From contig JAAXQB010000279.1 of the NCBI GenBank assembly GCA_012329085.1, positions 1 through 15,130 on the forward strand: a stretch of 15,130 nucleotides of DNA. Direction: 5' to 3'. The number at the start of each line of letters is the position of its first letter. Within the stretch, counting starts at the first letter, position 1. The translations under genes and the position numbers were made by a program. This DNA comes from Methanosarcinales archaeon. GTDB taxonomy: Archaea; Halobacteriota; Methanosarcinia; Methanosarcinales; Methanosarcinaceae. The notes below the pieces were generated by a model. The model saw only the letters and a list, made by a program, of their open reading frames with translations, made no database searches and was not told the origin of the DNA. Below, in pieces: positions 1 to 8,410 of this stretch.

Positions 1-155
1 TACATAATTCATAAAATTATCTATAATTAAAAATATTTAAAATTAGATAAATGCTCAAATAAAAAATTAAATTTTATTAAAATATAATGATTTTGCATAA
101 CATAAGTATAATCACACACATTGCTTCTCTCGAAAAAAAAATAAAATTAACCATT

Positions 156-191
156 CAAAAAAAAAGAAAAAAGATTGGCAAATACCAATCT
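156..191 (-). terminator. Hairpin plus U-tract terminator after secY
   Basis: Arms AGATTGG (172-178) and CCAATCT (185-191) form a perfect 7-base stem with a 6-base loop. On the minus strand the stem is followed by an almost unbroken T run down to about 156. It starts 15 bases after the secY stop, so it is well placed to end the ribosomal-protein transcript. A U-tract is the key archaeal termination signal; the stem is an extra feature. Confidence 0.75.
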
Positions 192-206
192 CACATATAA
201 AAAATT

Positions 207-1685
207 CTATTCCTTACCAAAGAACGAACGCATCATTGGATGCATTTCCATCATTTGTTCAGATGCAATCTCTTCATAGAGTTTATAAATAATACCTACT
301 GTAAGCAATAATCCAGTTCCACCTGCACCTCCAATCGTACCAAGAAGACTTGCAACAAGTGTTAAAAGACCAACAAAAGCACCACCAATAATCGTAACTT
401 TTGGAATATACCGATCCATTACCTTTTCTATACTTCCAATATTTCGCCTAAATCCAGGAATTTGCATACCTGAATTGAATATCTTTTGAGCCGTAGGTTT
501 AGCACCCATTCCAGTTGTTTCAATCCAAAAGAGAGCAAAAATAATTCCGCCTCCAATCAAGAAGAATGCATCCATAAACACTCTTAATCCAATATCAAAC
601 ATGGATGGTACTGCAACTCCAAGTTCTAAAAATCGCTGTTCAACAAGGAATGGAATCCAATCATGTGGGCTGTGAATGGGTGAAAGATAATACATAATTC
701 CATCCACAGGCGTAGTTCCGTGGAAATTTCCAAGTATGGTTATTCCTCTTCCATATAAAATCATACCAACCATTTGCACATTTGCTTGAAGTGCCCTCAC
801 AAGAATCATAGGAAGAACTGATGCATAAATCAATTTTACTGGAAATCTTCCTCTTGCACCTCGTGCCGTACCATGAGAAAGTGGTATTTCAATTCTAGTA
901 CTTTCTGCATGAACTACAAGCATAAATATTAAAATAGTAGTCACAAGTGCAAGTAATCCACCAGTTATTAATGAAAAAATTAATCCATCTCCAGATAATA
1001 ACCAGCCAAGTGTTTCGGTTTGGAAAATATGAATCCACCTTGGAATAAGTCCTACATGAATTCCATCTACAATCTGCCAATTAATAACACCACTTACAAT
1101 CATTTGAGATACACCTGCTACAATGAATAATCCTATTCCTGAACCAATACCCCATTTAGAAATGGTTTCGTCCATAAATAAGATAAATACCCCTCCAATA
1201 ATCATTTGAAGTATTATTATAAGTGTAAGAACACCTGGGCTAATACCCATCGCAGATGCAAGTGCAGGATTGGCACTAATAAATCCACCAAGTACTTGTG
1301 GAAGTGCTGTGACAATAATCATAACAAAAACCATAGTCTTCTGAAGTCCATGGAAAAATGCTTGATCATTCGGATCAGACATATTAAGTTTAATAATGTC
1401 CGCTCCAACAAGTAGTTGTAATACTAATGATGCTGTGACAATTGGTCCTATCCCAAGTACCATAAGTGTCCCAAATGCTCCTGCAAATAATGCCCTATGT
1501 GCTCCGAAAAGATCTATTGATGCTGGATCTAATCCAAATAAAGGAATGTTTGCAAGTATAAAATACAATGCCAAAACCCCAATTGTCCATAACAGTTTGT
1601 TTTTAAAACTAACATGTTCTTTTGGACCTGCGACTGATGGCAATTTATTAAAAATCGGTTCTAATGCAGCTTTTATATTTTCCAT
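207..1685 (-). CDS. secY: Preprotein translocase subunit SecY
   Basis: This is the channel-forming subunit of the Sec translocon in the cytoplasmic membrane. With SecE and Sec-beta it exports and inserts proteins. The 492-residue length is normal for archaeal SecY, and the protein is hydrophobic throughout with about ten membrane segments. The first segment begins near residue 30 (LLWTIGVLALYFIL) and is followed by a plug-like stretch (GLDPASIDLFGAHRALFAG). The cytoplasmic loops SHGTARGARGRFPVK (about 270) and FNSGMQIPGFRR (about 405) are typical of the family and contact the ribosome. The start is an ATG 26 bases after rpl15, the widest ordinary gap in the operon, and only a weak ribosome binding site is visible. 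It is the last gene before a strong terminator. secY at the end of the spc-type cluster is the usual archaeal arrangement. Confidence 0.97.
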   Translation of the reverse strand: MENIKAALEPIFNKLPSVAGPKEHVSFKNKLLWTIGVLALYFILANIPLFGLDPASIDLFGAHRALFAGAFGTLMVLGIGPIVTASLVLQLLVGADIIKLNMSDPNDQAFFHGLQKTMVFVMIIVTALPQVLGGFISANPALASAMGISPGVLTLIIILQMIIGGVFILFMDETISKWGIGSGIGLFIVAGVSQMIVSGVINWQIVDGIHVGLIPRWIHIFQTETLGWLLSGDGLIFSLITGGLLALVTTILIFMLVVHAESTRIEIPLSHGTARGARGRFPVKLIYASVLPMILVRALQANVQMVGMILYGRGITILGNFHGTTPVDGIMYYLSPIHSPHDWIPFLVEQRFLELGVAVPSMFDIGLRVFMDAFFLIGGGIIFALFWIETTGMGAKPTAQKIFNSGMQIPGFRRNIGSIEKVMDRYIPKVTIIGGAFVGLLTLVASLLGTIGGAGGTGLLLTVGIIYKLYEEIASEQMMEMHPMMRSFFGKE

Positions 1686-1711
1686 AGTATTACGACCATT
1701 TTAAGTTAATA

Positions 1712-2140
1712 TTATTCTTCTATTACAAATCCACCAAGTGCAACAATTTTTTCTTTTGCAATATTTGAAAAAGATGATGCTTTAATTGAAAAGGATTTTG
1801 TGACTTTACCCGCCCCAAGAACTTTGTCTATGCCAAGTTCATTGAGGTCTATGTGATATATATTTTCTTCTTTTCGAATGGATTCATTTAATAACCATTC
1901 ATCTGCAAGTTCATCAAGTTTACCTACATTTATTGTTGAAATGTTTTCAATCTTTTTCAAAGGTCGCTTAAATCCGTGTTTTCCATATGCATAACCCCTC
2001 ATTATGGCTCTAATTGCATGATGTTTTCCAGCACCAGATTTACCTCTTCCACCGCGATTTCCAGCACCCCTTCTATTTTTATGGGTACCGCCACCGCAAG
2101 TACGAGATCCCCTAAATTTTTTTGTATTAATTTTACTCAT
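1712..2140 (-). CDS. rpl15: Large subunit ribosomal protein uL15
   Basis: uL15 is a late-assembling protein of the 50S subunit with a basic, extended N-terminus buried in 23S rRNA. The 142-residue product begins with the Gly/Arg-rich segment characteristic of the family ([20 protein letters not shown], about residues 12-31). The C-terminal globular part (about 85-142) ends in a Gly-rich motif, [12 protein letters not shown]. The length is normal for an archaeal L15. A GAGGT ribosome binding site lies just before the ATG, 6 bases after rpl30. It sits between rpl30 and secY, the standard order. Confidence 0.96.
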   Translation of the reverse strand: MSKINTKKFRGSRTCGGGTHKNRRGAGNRGGRGKSGAGKHHAIRAIMRGYAYGKHGFKRPLKKIENISTINVGKLDELADEWLLNESIRKEENIYHIDLNELGIDKVLGAGKVTKSFSIKASSFSNIAKEKIVALGGFVIEE

Positions 2141-2146
2141 AATGTC

Positions 2147-2608
2147 CTACCTCATTTTATTAAGCAATGTAGATATATTATCACCATGATTTCCAAGAAC
2201 TCCGCCTTGTTGAACAGTTCTTTTTATTCCACTATGTCCTTTTCTAGGGGGGTGAAGTCTGATAACAGGTTTCAAGTTTGGAACGGCTTTAAGCGTTGTG
2301 TTGCCTTCTATAACGCCGTCTGCGAAAGATTTGATTGAATCAAATTCTGTATGTTCTCTAATATACTCATCACTAAGTTTTTCTCCACCAATAAGCCTGC
2401 CCCTATTTTGAAGCATTGTTACGAGCGTTTCATTGTCAATTGTACCATATGCAACATAATCCTTTACTTTTTGAATCATGCCTTTATTATGCGGATTATC
2501 GCTTAGAATTACACAATGATTAATTTTGTGTAATCGAAGCATTTTCATAGTATCTGATATGTTTCTTCTAACATTTACAGATCCTCTCATTCTAACTACT
2601 GCGTACAT
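2147..2608 (-). CDS. rpl30: Large subunit ribosomal protein uL30, long archaeal form
   Basis: uL30 is a component of the 50S subunit. At 153 residues this is the long archaeal/eukaryotic form (the bacterial one is about 60). The N-terminal ferredoxin-like domain opens with [20 protein letters not shown] and [12 protein letters not shown] (about residues 2-35). The C-terminal extension ends in the basic [21 protein letters not shown] segment (about 119-139), typical of archaeal homologues. A GGGAG ribosome binding site formed by the end of rps5 precedes the ATG, and the gap is only 3 bases, so translation is probably coupled. Confidence 0.96.
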   Translation of the reverse strand: MYAVVRMRGSVNVRRNISDTMKMLRLHKINHCVILSDNPHNKGMIQKVKDYVAYGTIDNETLVTMLQNRGRLIGGEKLSDEYIREHTEFDSIKSFADGVIEGNTTLKAVPNLKPVIRLHPPRKGHSGIKRTVQQGGVLGNHGDNISTLLNKMR

Positions 2609-2611
2609 AAT

Positions 2612-3289
2612 CTATGCTCCCATTTTATTAATTTCTTCAATAGTATAAATCTTTTTGGATTTATCTTTTTCAAGATGAGCTGGAAGTCTTATAGTTCTAG
2701 TATTTTTAAGTGCTTCAAATGTTGCTTTTGCAAAATTTATAGTAGTTCTTGTAGTACCTTCTGTTCGCGTCCATACATCTTTTATGCCTGCTTTTTCAAG
2801 TACTTTTTTTGCTGTAGATCCTGCTGCAAGTCCAAGTCCTCTTGGTGCAGGTTTCAATTCTACTGTCACACTACCTACTTTTCCTTTTACCATAGATGGA
2901 ACTGTGTGCTCCATTCCACAAACACATTCCCATGAACCGCATCCTCTTCTAATTCCAATTATATTAAGTTTTGCCTGTATTATAGCTTTTCTGATGGCAG
3001 GTCCTACTTGGACATCTTTTGCTTGCCCAAATCCTAAATATCCATCATGATTTCCAACAATAACTGCAACTCTAAATTTTACTCTCCGTCCAGAGTCGGT
3101 CATTCTTTGAACCATATTAACATCCATTACCTCTTCTTCAAGTCCAGGCAATAGCAAGTCTATAATTTCCGCTTCCCTTATTGGTAAACCTGATTCAATA
3201 GCACCTTCAATAGTAGTTATGGCTCCACTTCCAACTAAACTCCCAAGTTTTGTTTTTGGAATCCATTCTTCTTTTTTTTCGTATTTCAT
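2612..3289 (-). CDS. rps5: Small subunit ribosomal protein uS5
   Basis: uS5 belongs to the 30S subunit, where it helps keep decoding accurate and lines the mRNA entry channel. The product has 225 residues, normal for archaea. The N-terminal double-stranded-RNA-binding-like domain holds [19 protein letters not shown] (about residues 70-88) and GPAIRKAI (96-103). The C-terminal domain includes [19 protein letters not shown] short cysteine-containing loop (C117, C122, C124 in CGSWECVC) matches the archaeal form. The ATG start has a poor ribosome binding site (only a TTGAT-like sequence), unlike most neighbours. It starts 12 bases after rpl18. Confidence 0.97.
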   Translation of the reverse strand: MKYEKKEEWIPKTKLGSLVGSGAITTIEGAIESGLPIREAEIIDLLLPGLEEEVMDVNMVQRMTDSGRRVKFRVAVIVGNHDGYLGFGQAKDVQVGPAIRKAIIQAKLNIIGIRRGCGSWECVCGMEHTVPSMVKGKVGSVTVELKPAPRGLGLAAGSTAKKVLEKAGIKDVWTRTEGTTRTTINFAKATFEALKNTRTIRLPAHLEKDKSKKIYTIEEINKMGA

Positions 3290-3301
3290 AATATATCAAC
3301 T

Positions 3302-3793
3302 TTACTTTTCAAATTCTGAAATGATTTTTTCTTTTATTGATTCAAATTGCTCAATAGTTCCTTTAATCCTCTCATCAGATGGACTTACAGATTCATCATA
3401 TGGGACATTCATCCCAGAATCTGCAACACCTTTGAATGCAGCATAAATGCGGCATCCATGCGATGGTGATTGAAGTCCAATATTTAATATTCCAGAATCA
3501 TGACCTTGGATTTGAGCTTTATATCCAAATAACAATCCAGTAAGATATGCTGCTGATGTATTTCCTGTGTGTGCATCATATCCATATTTTTTAAGTTCAG
3601 ATGAAACTGCAGATACTAAAGTCTTATCCCCAATAGGTGTTGGTATTATAAGTTGAATTTGTATGTGCCGCGTACTTTTTCGTACAACAACCATATTTTT
3701 TTTTGAAATGATTAATTTCAATCTTTGGTGGTAGTTTGTACGACCTTCTCTTCGTCGCCTAAATGCAACTTTATATCGTGGACCTGTTGCCAT
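3302..3793 (-). CDS. rpl18: Large subunit ribosomal protein uL18
   Basis: uL18 binds 5S rRNA and, with uL5, anchors the central protuberance of the 50S subunit. The 163-residue protein starts with the archaeal signature [20 protein letters not shown]. It then shows [18 protein letters not shown] (about 29-46) and a C-terminal part with [18 protein letters not shown] (about 107-124). The length matches methanogen homologues and exceeds the bacterial one. A strong GGAGG ribosome binding site is formed by the last codons of rpl19e, and the two genes are separated by 2 bases, which implies translational coupling. Confidence 0.97.
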   Translation of the reverse strand: MATGPRYKVAFRRRREGRTNYHQRLKLIISKKNMVVVRKSTRHIQIQLIIPTPIGDKTLVSAVSSELKKYGYDAHTGNTSAAYLTGLLFGYKAQIQGHDSGILNIGLQSPSHGCRIYAAFKGVADSGMNVPYDESVSPSDERIKGTIEQFESIKEKIISEFEK

Positions 3794-3795
3794 AT

Positions 3796-4260
3796 TTAAT
3801 TATCCTCCGTTTTAGTTATTAAATTCTCTGAATGCATGTGAGATACAAGATGTGCAACACTTCGATATTCTCCGCCTTTTGCTTTTCTATATACTTTACA
3901 ATATACAGATTTTTCAAGTAATCCTTCTTCTTTCATGCTTTTAAGTTTTCTACGAAGTGCACGAATTTTTTTCATCCATAATAACTTCTTTGGATTTCTT
4001 GCACCTTTTTTACCCTTTCTAGTTCCGTGACCCTTTTGATGCCCGTATTTTCTTTTAATTGCTCTTACTCTTGCACGACTTCTATTAACGCCTTTCTTTT
4101 GGATTTTTTTAATATTGCCTTCTTCAATTTGCTTACGAATATCTTCTCGCGTCATTGCTTCTGCCAAATCTTCCGTTCGTTCAGGATTGATCCAAACTCT
4201 ATTCATTCCGCAGTCAAGTACTTTGGATGCAAGTTTTTTTTGATTGGAAAGGTTTTTCAT
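3796..4260 (-). CDS. rpl19e: Large subunit ribosomal protein eL19
   Basis: eL19 is a 50S protein found only in archaea and eukaryotes, and so marks the domain of this genome. The 154-residue product is highly basic. It opens with [20 protein letters not shown] (about 5-24), the family signature. A charged helical middle follows ([17 protein letters not shown], about 76-92), then a long C-terminal helix. The ATG has a GAGGT ribosome binding site located in the end of rpl32e, 5 bases upstream. It lies between rpl32e and rpl18, the standard archaeal order; these two e-type genes are absent from bacterial spc operons. Confidence 0.97.
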   Translation of the reverse strand: MKNLSNQKKLASKVLDCGMNRVWINPERTEDLAEAMTREDIRKQIEEGNIKKIQKKGVNRSRARVRAIKRKYGHQKGHGTRKGKKGARNPKKLLWMKKIRALRRKLKSMKEEGLLEKSVYCKVYRKAKGGEYRSVAHLVSHMHSENLITKTEDN

Positions 4261-4265
4261 TTATC

Positions 4266-4697
4266 TTACCTCTTAATAGCATTTAGTATTTTTATACCAA
4301 GTGCTTTTGCTTTTGCTTCAATCTCTATTTTCTTCTTTGTTCCAACAGTCCTTCCAATTCGTATTGCTTGAACTTTTGGATTTAATCCATAAAGAGCATT
4401 TAAATTAAATACTAAAACATCTTCAAATCCTGATGGATGAAGTCCTTTTACTTCTTTTGGACTTCCAAATCCTGGCTTTACAATTGAACCTTTTGCACGC
4501 ACTTGCCTTCGTTGCTTACCTTGTAACCCCCTTGGACGCCTCCAATTTGAATCAATTCTCTTAAATTTGTGTGCATCTGCTCTTTTAAAATGTGGTTTTT
4601 TAACCTTTTGAATCTTTCGAACTTTAAGTAATCTCAAAGAATTCTTTGACATAGATCTTTCGGTACTCTTATTTTCCTTTGATTGTTCATCATCCAT
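4266..4697 (-). CDS. rpl32e: Large subunit ribosomal protein eL32
   Basis: eL32 is an archaeal/eukaryotic 50S protein. The 143-residue product has a hydrophilic, variable N-terminus (residues 1-20, rich in E, K and S) before the conserved core. The core includes KKPHFKRADAHKFKRI (about 33-48), WRRPRGLQGKQRRQ (about 52-65) and KGLHPSGFEDVLVFN (about 84-98). The ATG lies 9 bases after rpl6 with an AAGGA-type ribosome binding site. A second in-frame ATG at residue 16 (MSKNSLRL) is possible but has no better binding site, so the longer form is kept. Confidence 0.95.
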   Translation of the reverse strand: MDDEQSKENKSTERSMSKNSLRLLKVRKIQKVKKPHFKRADAHKFKRIDSNWRRPRGLQGKQRRQVRAKGSIVKPGFGSPKEVKGLHPSGFEDVLVFNLNALYGLNPKVQAIRIGRTVGTKKKIEIEAKAKALGIKILNAIKR

Positions 4698-4706
4698 GTA
4701 ATCTGC

Positions 4707-5237
4707 CTATCCTTTATTTACCACATAGATTCCATCTTGAAATACTCGTGGATCGAATCTTTTAATTTTTGTTTTTTGTTCTATATTTGCTGCAGTTTGA
4801 CTTACCGCTTCTTTATTAATTCCTGTCACAATTACTTCATCTGCACTTACTTTTACTTTTACATCACCAAGTATCTTTGCAAGTCTTGGCTTTTTTTCAC
4901 CAAGAAAATTGCCAATTGACATTCGATCACCAACAACTTTGAGTTGCATTGGAAAGTGAGAATAAACAACTTTCATTTGATATTCAAAACCTATATCAAC
5001 ACCTTGTATCATATTATTTATATGTGATGCTAAAGTTCCAACCATCGCTTTTTGTTCTTTTCGTGATTGTTTTGTATCAACTATAACTTCATTTCCTTCT
5101 ATTTTAATGTTGATTGAAGGATACCATAAAAATCTACTATTTGTGCCCTTAGAACTTGTTGCAATAAATTCATTATTTTCATATGAAACAGTCACAGATT
5201 CGGGAATTGGAATTATCTTTTTAATTTCTTTTACCAT
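4707..5237 (-). CDS. rpl6: Large subunit ribosomal protein uL6
   Basis: uL6 sits near the factor-binding site of the 50S subunit. The chosen start is the ATG at 5237, giving 176 residues beginning [15 protein letters not shown], as in methanogen homologues. The frame stays open to a GTG at 5249, but that GTG directly abuts the rps8 stop and lies inside the GGTGA ribosome binding site that serves the ATG with a 5-base spacer. The protein shows two repeated alpha/beta domains. The family signature near the C-terminus is [15 protein letters not shown]. Confidence 0.95.
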   Translation of the reverse strand: MVKEIKKIIPIPESVTVSYENNEFIATSSKGTNSRFLWYPSINIKIEGNEVIVDTKQSRKEQKAMVGTLASHINNMIQGVDIGFEYQMKVVYSHFPMQLKVVGDRMSIGNFLGEKKPRLAKILGDVKVKVSADEVIVTGINKEAVSQTAANIEQKTKIKRFDPRVFQDGIYVVNKG

Positions 5238-5249
5238 TAAATTCACCAC

Positions 5250-5642
5250 TCAATAAACATATGCAAGTAATTTTCCACCAACATTCAATTTTCGCGCATC
5301 ATATTGGGACATTATGCCTTTTGATGTTGTAAGGATTAACGCTCCAAAATTTTTTGCAGGCAAAAACTGTTTTTCCCATCTTTCAAAACCATGTGATTCT
5401 ACTGAATATCTTGGCTTTATTGCCCCACATTTATTAATTCTTCCTGCAAGTGTAATTTCATACATTCCTGCCTTTCCATCTTCTATATATTCAAAACTTT
5501 CAATATAGCCTGCATCTTTCATAACATCAAATACATTATTTATCAATTTTGATGCTACATTAATTTTGCAGGTTTTTTTTCCTACTGCTTCTGCATTTCG
5601 TATAATAGATAATGCATCTGCAAGAGGATCTAATAATACCAT
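5250..5642 (-). CDS. rps8: Small subunit ribosomal protein uS8
   Basis: uS8 is a primary binder of the 16S rRNA central domain. The product has 130 residues, normal for archaea. It begins [19 protein letters not shown], the family N-terminal motif, and ends in [14 protein letters not shown] and [10 protein letters not shown], the conserved C-terminal RNA-binding part. The ATG is preceded by GGGTGAT, a good match to the archaeal anti-Shine-Dalgarno. Unlike most genes here it is separated from its upstream neighbour (rps14) by 170 bases full of inverted repeats, so it may have its own promoter or RNA leader. Confidence 0.96.
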   Translation of the reverse strand: MVLLDPLADALSIIRNAEAVGKKTCKINVASKLINNVFDVMKDAGYIESFEYIEDGKAGMYEITLAGRINKCGAIKPRYSVESHGFERWEKQFLPAKNFGALILTTSKGIMSQYDARKLNVGGKLLAYVY

Positions 5643-5663
5643 ATTTTATCACCCTTATTGTAT

Positions 5664-5690
5664 ATTTTATAAACAAAAATTGCCACAGAC
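5664..5690 (-). repeat. Short inverted repeat in the rps8 leader
   Basis: On the minus strand, AAAAATTG and CAATTTTT form an 8-base stem with a 7-base loop about 30 bases before the rps8 ATG. A TATA-like run (TTTATAAAATATA) follows it and is too close to the ATG to be a comfortable promoter. A leader structure or a weak internal terminator are both possible. Confidence 0.4.
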
Positions 5691-5701
5691 AATTTTTTTA
5701 T

Positions 5702-5750
5702 AGCTCATTTCGAATGAACAAGCGTTTGCTCACTTAAGAACGAACGAGCT
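5702..5750. repeat. Inverted-repeat element in the rps14-rps8 gap, hairpin family member
   Basis: The outer ends AGCTC (5702-5706) and GAGCT (5746-5750) are inverted. On the minus strand, positions 5749 to 5728 read as a 22-base hairpin (GCTCGTT ... AGTGAGC) that matches the one at 14364-14385 at 19 of 22 bases. The stem keeps pairing through two G-U wobbles if transcribed as RNA. It lies in the presumed 5' leader of rps8. Confidence 0.6.
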
Positions 5751-5754
5751 TTAA

Positions 5755-5772
5755 CATATAACTTATAAAGTT
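5755..5772 (-). promoter_or_regulatory. Possible internal promoter for rps8 (TATA-like)
   Basis: The minus strand reads CTTTATAAGTTATATG, resembling an archaeal TATA box. It lies about 120 bases before rps8 in an unusually long gap. Nearly the same sequence is found before rps17 and rpl3. The caveat is that the same bases are a self-complementary repeat, so the TATA-like string appears on both strands. Confidence 0.35.
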
Positions 5773-5794
5773 ATGTACTTAACACTCATTCTTT
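5757..5794 (+). repeat. 38-base dispersed repeat, copy 1
   Basis: This copy matches the reverse complement of 8400-8437 at 36 of 38 bases. Its first half is itself an inverted repeat (ATAACTT 5758-5764, AAGTTAT 5768-5774). Its second half is TACTTAACACTCATTCTTT. The first 14 bases (TATAACTTATAAAG) also occur at 13758-13771 in front of rpl3. The two full copies lie in opposite orientation relative to the operon. Confidence 0.75.
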
Positions 5795-5802
5795 TTCTCA
5801 CA

Positions 5803-5827
5803 AGTAAATTCTCTACGAGAATTTACT
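5803..5827. repeat. Perfect hairpin across the rps14 stop codon
   Basis: Arms AGTAAATTCTC (5803-5813) and GAGAATTTACT (5817-5827) are perfect 11-base complements with a 3-base loop. The rps14 stop codon (5813-5815) lies at the tip. No U-tract follows, so it does not look like a terminator. It could stabilise or help process the message at the start of the long rps14-rps8 gap. Confidence 0.6.
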
Positions 5828-5965
5828 GAATCCCATTTCTGGCGCCATCTCTCTAAAACAGTGTCTGCACATATAAATCCCATATTTACGGATTAATCCT
5901 TGCTTTCTGCCACACCGTTTGCATTCATTTGCACCCCTTCCAAAGTTTTTTTCAGTTTTAACCAT
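5813..5965 (-). CDS. rps14: Small subunit ribosomal protein uS14, zinc-binding type
   Basis: uS14 is a 30S head protein. Hand translation gives 50 residues, typical of the short zinc-binding archaeal form. It starts [20 protein letters not shown] and ends [14 protein letters not shown]. Four cysteines (C15, C18, C33, C36) form the CxxC-x14-CxxC zinc ribbon, all intact. The ATG lies 2 bases after the rpl5 stop and a GGAG-type sequence in the end of rpl5 may serve as binding site, so translation is likely coupled. Downstream is an atypical 170-base gap, and a perfect hairpin spans the stop codon. Confidence 0.95.
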   Translation of the reverse strand: MVKTEKNFGRGANECKRCGRKQGLIRKYGIYMCRHCFREMAPEMGFSKFS

Positions 5966-5967
5966 GA

Positions 5968-6477
5968 TTATTCAATCTCCACTCCAAATTCTTCTTTAAA
6001 AAAAGATATTGAATCTTCTTTTGTGACTCTGTGTGCAGTTGGAACTTTTCTTTTTACAATTTTTCGCTTGCTTATCCTAAATCCAGGTCTTTTTACTGCA
6101 ACCATGACATCCAACCCATATATACCAATATTTGGATCATATCTCATTCCGGGATAGTCTGTATGCTCCTCAACTCCAAAAGCCACATTTCCAAGTTTAT
6201 CAAATTGGCTTTCATATATTTTATTTTCAACAATTCCAAATGAAGTTTTTAAAAACTCTTTTGCATGTTCTCCCCTTAAAGTGACTTTGCACCCAATTGG
6301 TTCATTCTTTTTAATTGAAAATTCAGGAAGTGTTTTTTTTGCATAAGTTCTGATAACCGTTTGTTCAGATATGGCTTCAAGAATCTTTTCAGCATTAACA
6401 AGATTTTGACCACTCTCTCCAACACCCATATGAACTACAACTTTATCAATTCTCGGAGTTCTCATTTCGCCACTCAT
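5968..6477 (-). CDS. rpl5: Large subunit ribosomal protein uL5
   Basis: uL5 binds 5S rRNA in the central protuberance. The start chosen is the ATG at 6477, giving 169 residues starting [20 protein letters not shown], as in archaeal homologues, 1 base after the rps4e stop. A longer open frame up to 6546 exists but would overlap rps4e by 68 bases, and its extra residues do not look like L5. Conserved parts include [20 protein letters not shown] and [23 protein letters not shown] at the end of rps4e may act as ribosome binding site. Confidence 0.96.
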   Translation of the reverse strand: MSGEMRTPRIDKVVVHMGVGESGQNLVNAEKILEAISEQTVIRTYAKKTLPEFSIKKNEPIGCKVTLRGEHAKEFLKTSFGIVENKIYESQFDKLGNVAFGVEEHTDYPGMRYDPNIGIYGLDVMVAVKRPGFRISKRKIVKRKVPTAHRVTKEDSISFFKEEFGVEIE

Positions 6478-6478
6478 C

Positions 6479-7195
6479 TTAAATACCGCCTTCTGCACAT
6501 GCAAGTAATTCAATTTCAGATTCAGTTTCGCCAATAACCATAACAAACTCTTCTATTGTTTCGAAATCATATTCACCAGATATTTTTACAGTATTGTATT
6601 TAGAACTTTTTACAACAGTCACTTCTTTTATAGTTCCAATTTCCCCTGTGTGTTTTCCTCCAATAATCATCACAAGATTTCCAACCTTATATTCAATTCG
6701 TTTTACAATCTCTTTATTGGAAACTGAAAGCAATAGTGTATCTTTTGTATTATAATCTCCATCAACAAGAAGATTGGTACCATCGCTTAAATTAAGTTGA
6801 GTCTTTCCTTCTTTAACAGTTGTTTTTCCATTAATTCTTGCAAGAAGATTCTCATCTAAATTCTTTAATTTATGAAGTGTTAATCTTCCTTTTCTATCAA
6901 ACAATGCGCGATATGCTTGATTTTCAAGTGGAATTGTCAATAAATCAAACAATCCAATTGGAAATTTAACATCCTTTCGCACAATGCCATTAACAAAAAT
7001 CTTACCTTCTGATAATATTCTTTTTGCTTCTTTTCTCGTATCTACGATTTTTAACATATCTCTGACTACGACAATAAGTGGAATACTAAACTTCTTACTG
7101 TGTGGTCCAGGATTTGTAGCTGTTATCCACTTGTTTGATTTCCGTGAAATCATCCAACTTTTTGGCGCAGAGATTCGCTTTTGATGTATACTCAT
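6479..7195 (-). CDS. rps4e: Small subunit ribosomal protein eS4
   Basis: eS4 is an archaeal/eukaryotic 30S protein unrelated to bacterial S4 except for the shared S4 RNA-binding domain. The 238-residue product opens with [16 protein letters not shown] (residues 4-19). An S4-like domain follows at about 43-90 ([17 protein letters not shown]). A KOW motif lies near 170-195 ([18 protein letters not shown]). The extreme C-terminus (LLACAEGGI) overlaps nothing; the uL5 start follows after one base. An AAGGA ribosome binding site in the end of rpl24 precedes the ATG. Confidence 0.97.
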   Translation of the reverse strand: MSIHQKRISAPKSWMISRKSNKWITATNPGPHSKKFSIPLIVVVRDMLKIVDTRKEAKRILSEGKIFVNGIVRKDVKFPIGLFDLLTIPLENQAYRALFDRKGRLTLHKLKNLDENLLARINGKTTVKEGKTQLNLSDGTNLLVDGDYNTKDTLLLSVSNKEIVKRIEYKVGNLVMIIGGKHTGEIGTIKEVTVVKSSKYNTVKISGEYDFETIEEFVMVIGETESEIELLACAEGGI

Positions 7196-7202
7196 AAGTT
7201 AA

Positions 7203-7595
7203 TCATTCCTTTTTATTTATCTTTTCTTTTCTGTAATCATCTTTTAAATTTAAATTTGTGATTACTACATTCGATGGATTGATTGGTCTCATAACCTCAG
7301 TACCATCTGCTTTAGTCACAATAGCACCATTTACTTTTATGATTCCATCTTTAAGTGAAACTTCCTCGACTTTTCCAGTAATTCCTGAATTATCGCCCCT
7401 CATTACTTTTACAGTATCACCAACAACAATTCGCACAGTTCGTGTGTTATATTTTTCACGAAGTGATGCGACAAGTGGTGCACCCATATATTTCTGCCTC
7501 ATATGCAATGGTGCATCATATCTTGCTTTTCTTTGTCTTCTTGGTGCTGTACAAAGCCCATGAATCTTTGCTTTCAAACTTTGTTTTGATGTCAT
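7203..7595 (-). CDS. rpl24: Large subunit ribosomal protein uL24
   Basis: uL24 initiates 50S assembly and lies near the peptide exit tunnel. The 130-residue product has the archaeal basic N-terminal extension ([19 protein letters not shown], about 18-36). A KOW domain follows at about 57-84 ([20 protein letters not shown]). The last 15 residues are Lys/Glu-rich and probably disordered, making it slightly longer than many homologues. The ATG has a clear AAAGGAG ribosome binding site, 11 bases after rpl14. Confidence 0.97.
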   Translation of the reverse strand: MTSKQSLKAKIHGLCTAPRRQRKARYDAPLHMRQKYMGAPLVASLREKYNTRTVRIVVGDTVKVMRGDNSGITGKVEEVSLKDGIIKVNGAIVTKADGTEVMRPINPSNVVITNLNLKDDYRKEKINKKE

Positions 7596-7606
7596 TTAAA
7601 ACTCCT

Positions 7607-8005
7607 TTAAACTATCGTTGTTGCAATAGTACCAATTTTTGGATATCTTTCTGCAACTTCTCTGGCAATTGGTCCTTTAATTTCTGTGCCTTTTGGCATA
7701 CCTGCTTCATCTACAAGAACTGTTGCATTATCTTCAAATGATACTCTAAGGCCGTCAGGTCTTCTAAATTCTTTTTTTTGTCTAATAATAACAGCAAATA
7801 GAATTTGTTTTCTCATTTCAGGAGTTCCTTTTTTAACAGATACTACACAAACATCTCCTATTCCCGCTTTTGGGTATCTGTTTTTAACGCCTCTATATTT
7901 TTTTACTGAAATAATTTCTACACTCTTAGCCCCTGTATTATCTACACACTCAATTCTTGCACCTGCATTAAGTGCTCTTGGAATTGAAGAACGAATCCCT
8001 CTCAT
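7607..8005 (-). CDS. rpl14: Large subunit ribosomal protein uL14
   Basis: uL14 lies at the subunit interface of the ribosome and forms intersubunit bridges. The product has 132 residues, normal for archaea. It shows the family motifs [19 protein letters not shown] (about 16-34), [18 protein letters not shown] (about 50-67) and a C-terminal [18 protein letters not shown]. Its ATG overlaps the rps17 stop as ATGA, the tightest junction in this operon, which implies coupled translation. Confidence 0.97.
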   Translation of the reverse strand: MRGIRSSIPRALNAGARIECVDNTGAKSVEIISVKKYRGVKNRYPKAGIGDVCVVSVKKGTPEMRKQILFAVIIRQKKEFRRPDGLRVSFEDNATVLVDEAGMPKGTEIKGPIAREVAERYPKIGTIATTIV

Positions 8006-8328
8006 GCGGTTTCCCTCTTTACTACTACAAATGATTTTGTTTTACTAAGTGGTCTGCATTCTGCAATTGTCACAATGTCCCCTTCTTTTGCATTAATGCA
8101 TGGAGGATTATGTGCATGAATTTTAGATTTTCTCTTTTCGTATCTTTGGTATTTTTTCACCAATCTTTCATGTTCTTGTTGAATTACTACCGTAAGTGCC
8201 ATCTTATCACTTACCACAGTTCCAACATGGACTTGCCCACGAACTGAAAGTGATCCATGGAATGGACAATTTACATCATCGCATTCTTCAGATGGTGCTG
8301 GTATATTCAACCCAATATCTTTTGCCAT
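8002..8328 (-). CDS. rps17: Small subunit ribosomal protein uS17
   Basis: uS17 is a primary 16S rRNA binder of the OB-fold family. The 108-residue product begins with the archaeal extension [22 protein letters not shown], with cysteines at 16 and 21. Next comes the OB-fold core ([14 protein letters not shown], about 30-43). [25 protein letters not shown] follows near residues 74-98. An AGGAG ribosome binding site lies 5 bases before the ATG. Upstream is a 141-base gap with three inverted repeats and a TATA-like sequence, so this gene may begin a separately controlled half of the operon. Confidence 0.97.
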   Translation of the reverse strand: MAKDIGLNIPAPSEECDDVNCPFHGSLSVRGQVHVGTVVSDKMALTVVIQQEHERLVKKYQRYEKRKSKIHAHNPPCINAKEGDIVTIAECRPLSKTKSFVVVKRETA

Positions 8329-8368
8329 ATATTTTCTCCTTGTAAACGCATAAATGTTAATCTTAAAC

Positions 8369-8387
8369 GAGAAATTAAAAATTTCTC
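8369..8387. repeat. Hairpin GAGAAATT/AATTTCTC in the rps17 leader
   Basis: GAGAAATT (8369-8376) and AATTTCTC (8380-8387) are perfect 8-base complements with a 3-base loop, about 40 bases upstream of rps17. The same two arms recur at 14193-14217 with a 9-base loop. Confidence 0.55.
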
Positions 8388-8389
8388 TA

Positions 8390-8410
8390 ACTCATTCTGA
8401 AAGAATGAGT
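8390..8410. repeat. Perfect hairpin ACTCATTCT/AGAATGAGT in the rps17 leader
   Basis: Arms 8390-8398 and 8402-8410 are perfect 9-base complements with a 3-base loop (GAA). The CTCATTCT core is the one shared by the dispersed hairpin family found at 5702-5750, 14364-14385 and 14525-14550. Confidence 0.6.

Noticed and set aside
5702..5794. Possible CRISPR array or tandem repeat array in the rps14-rps8 gap
   Set aside because: There is only one copy of each unit at the site, spacing is irregular and there are no cas genes; the elements are dispersed hairpins, not an array.
6478..6546. Longer N-terminus for uL5 starting at 6546
   Set aside because: It would overlap rps4e by 68 bases, its extra residues do not resemble L5, and the ATG at 6477 matches the family start and lies 1 base after the rps4e stop.
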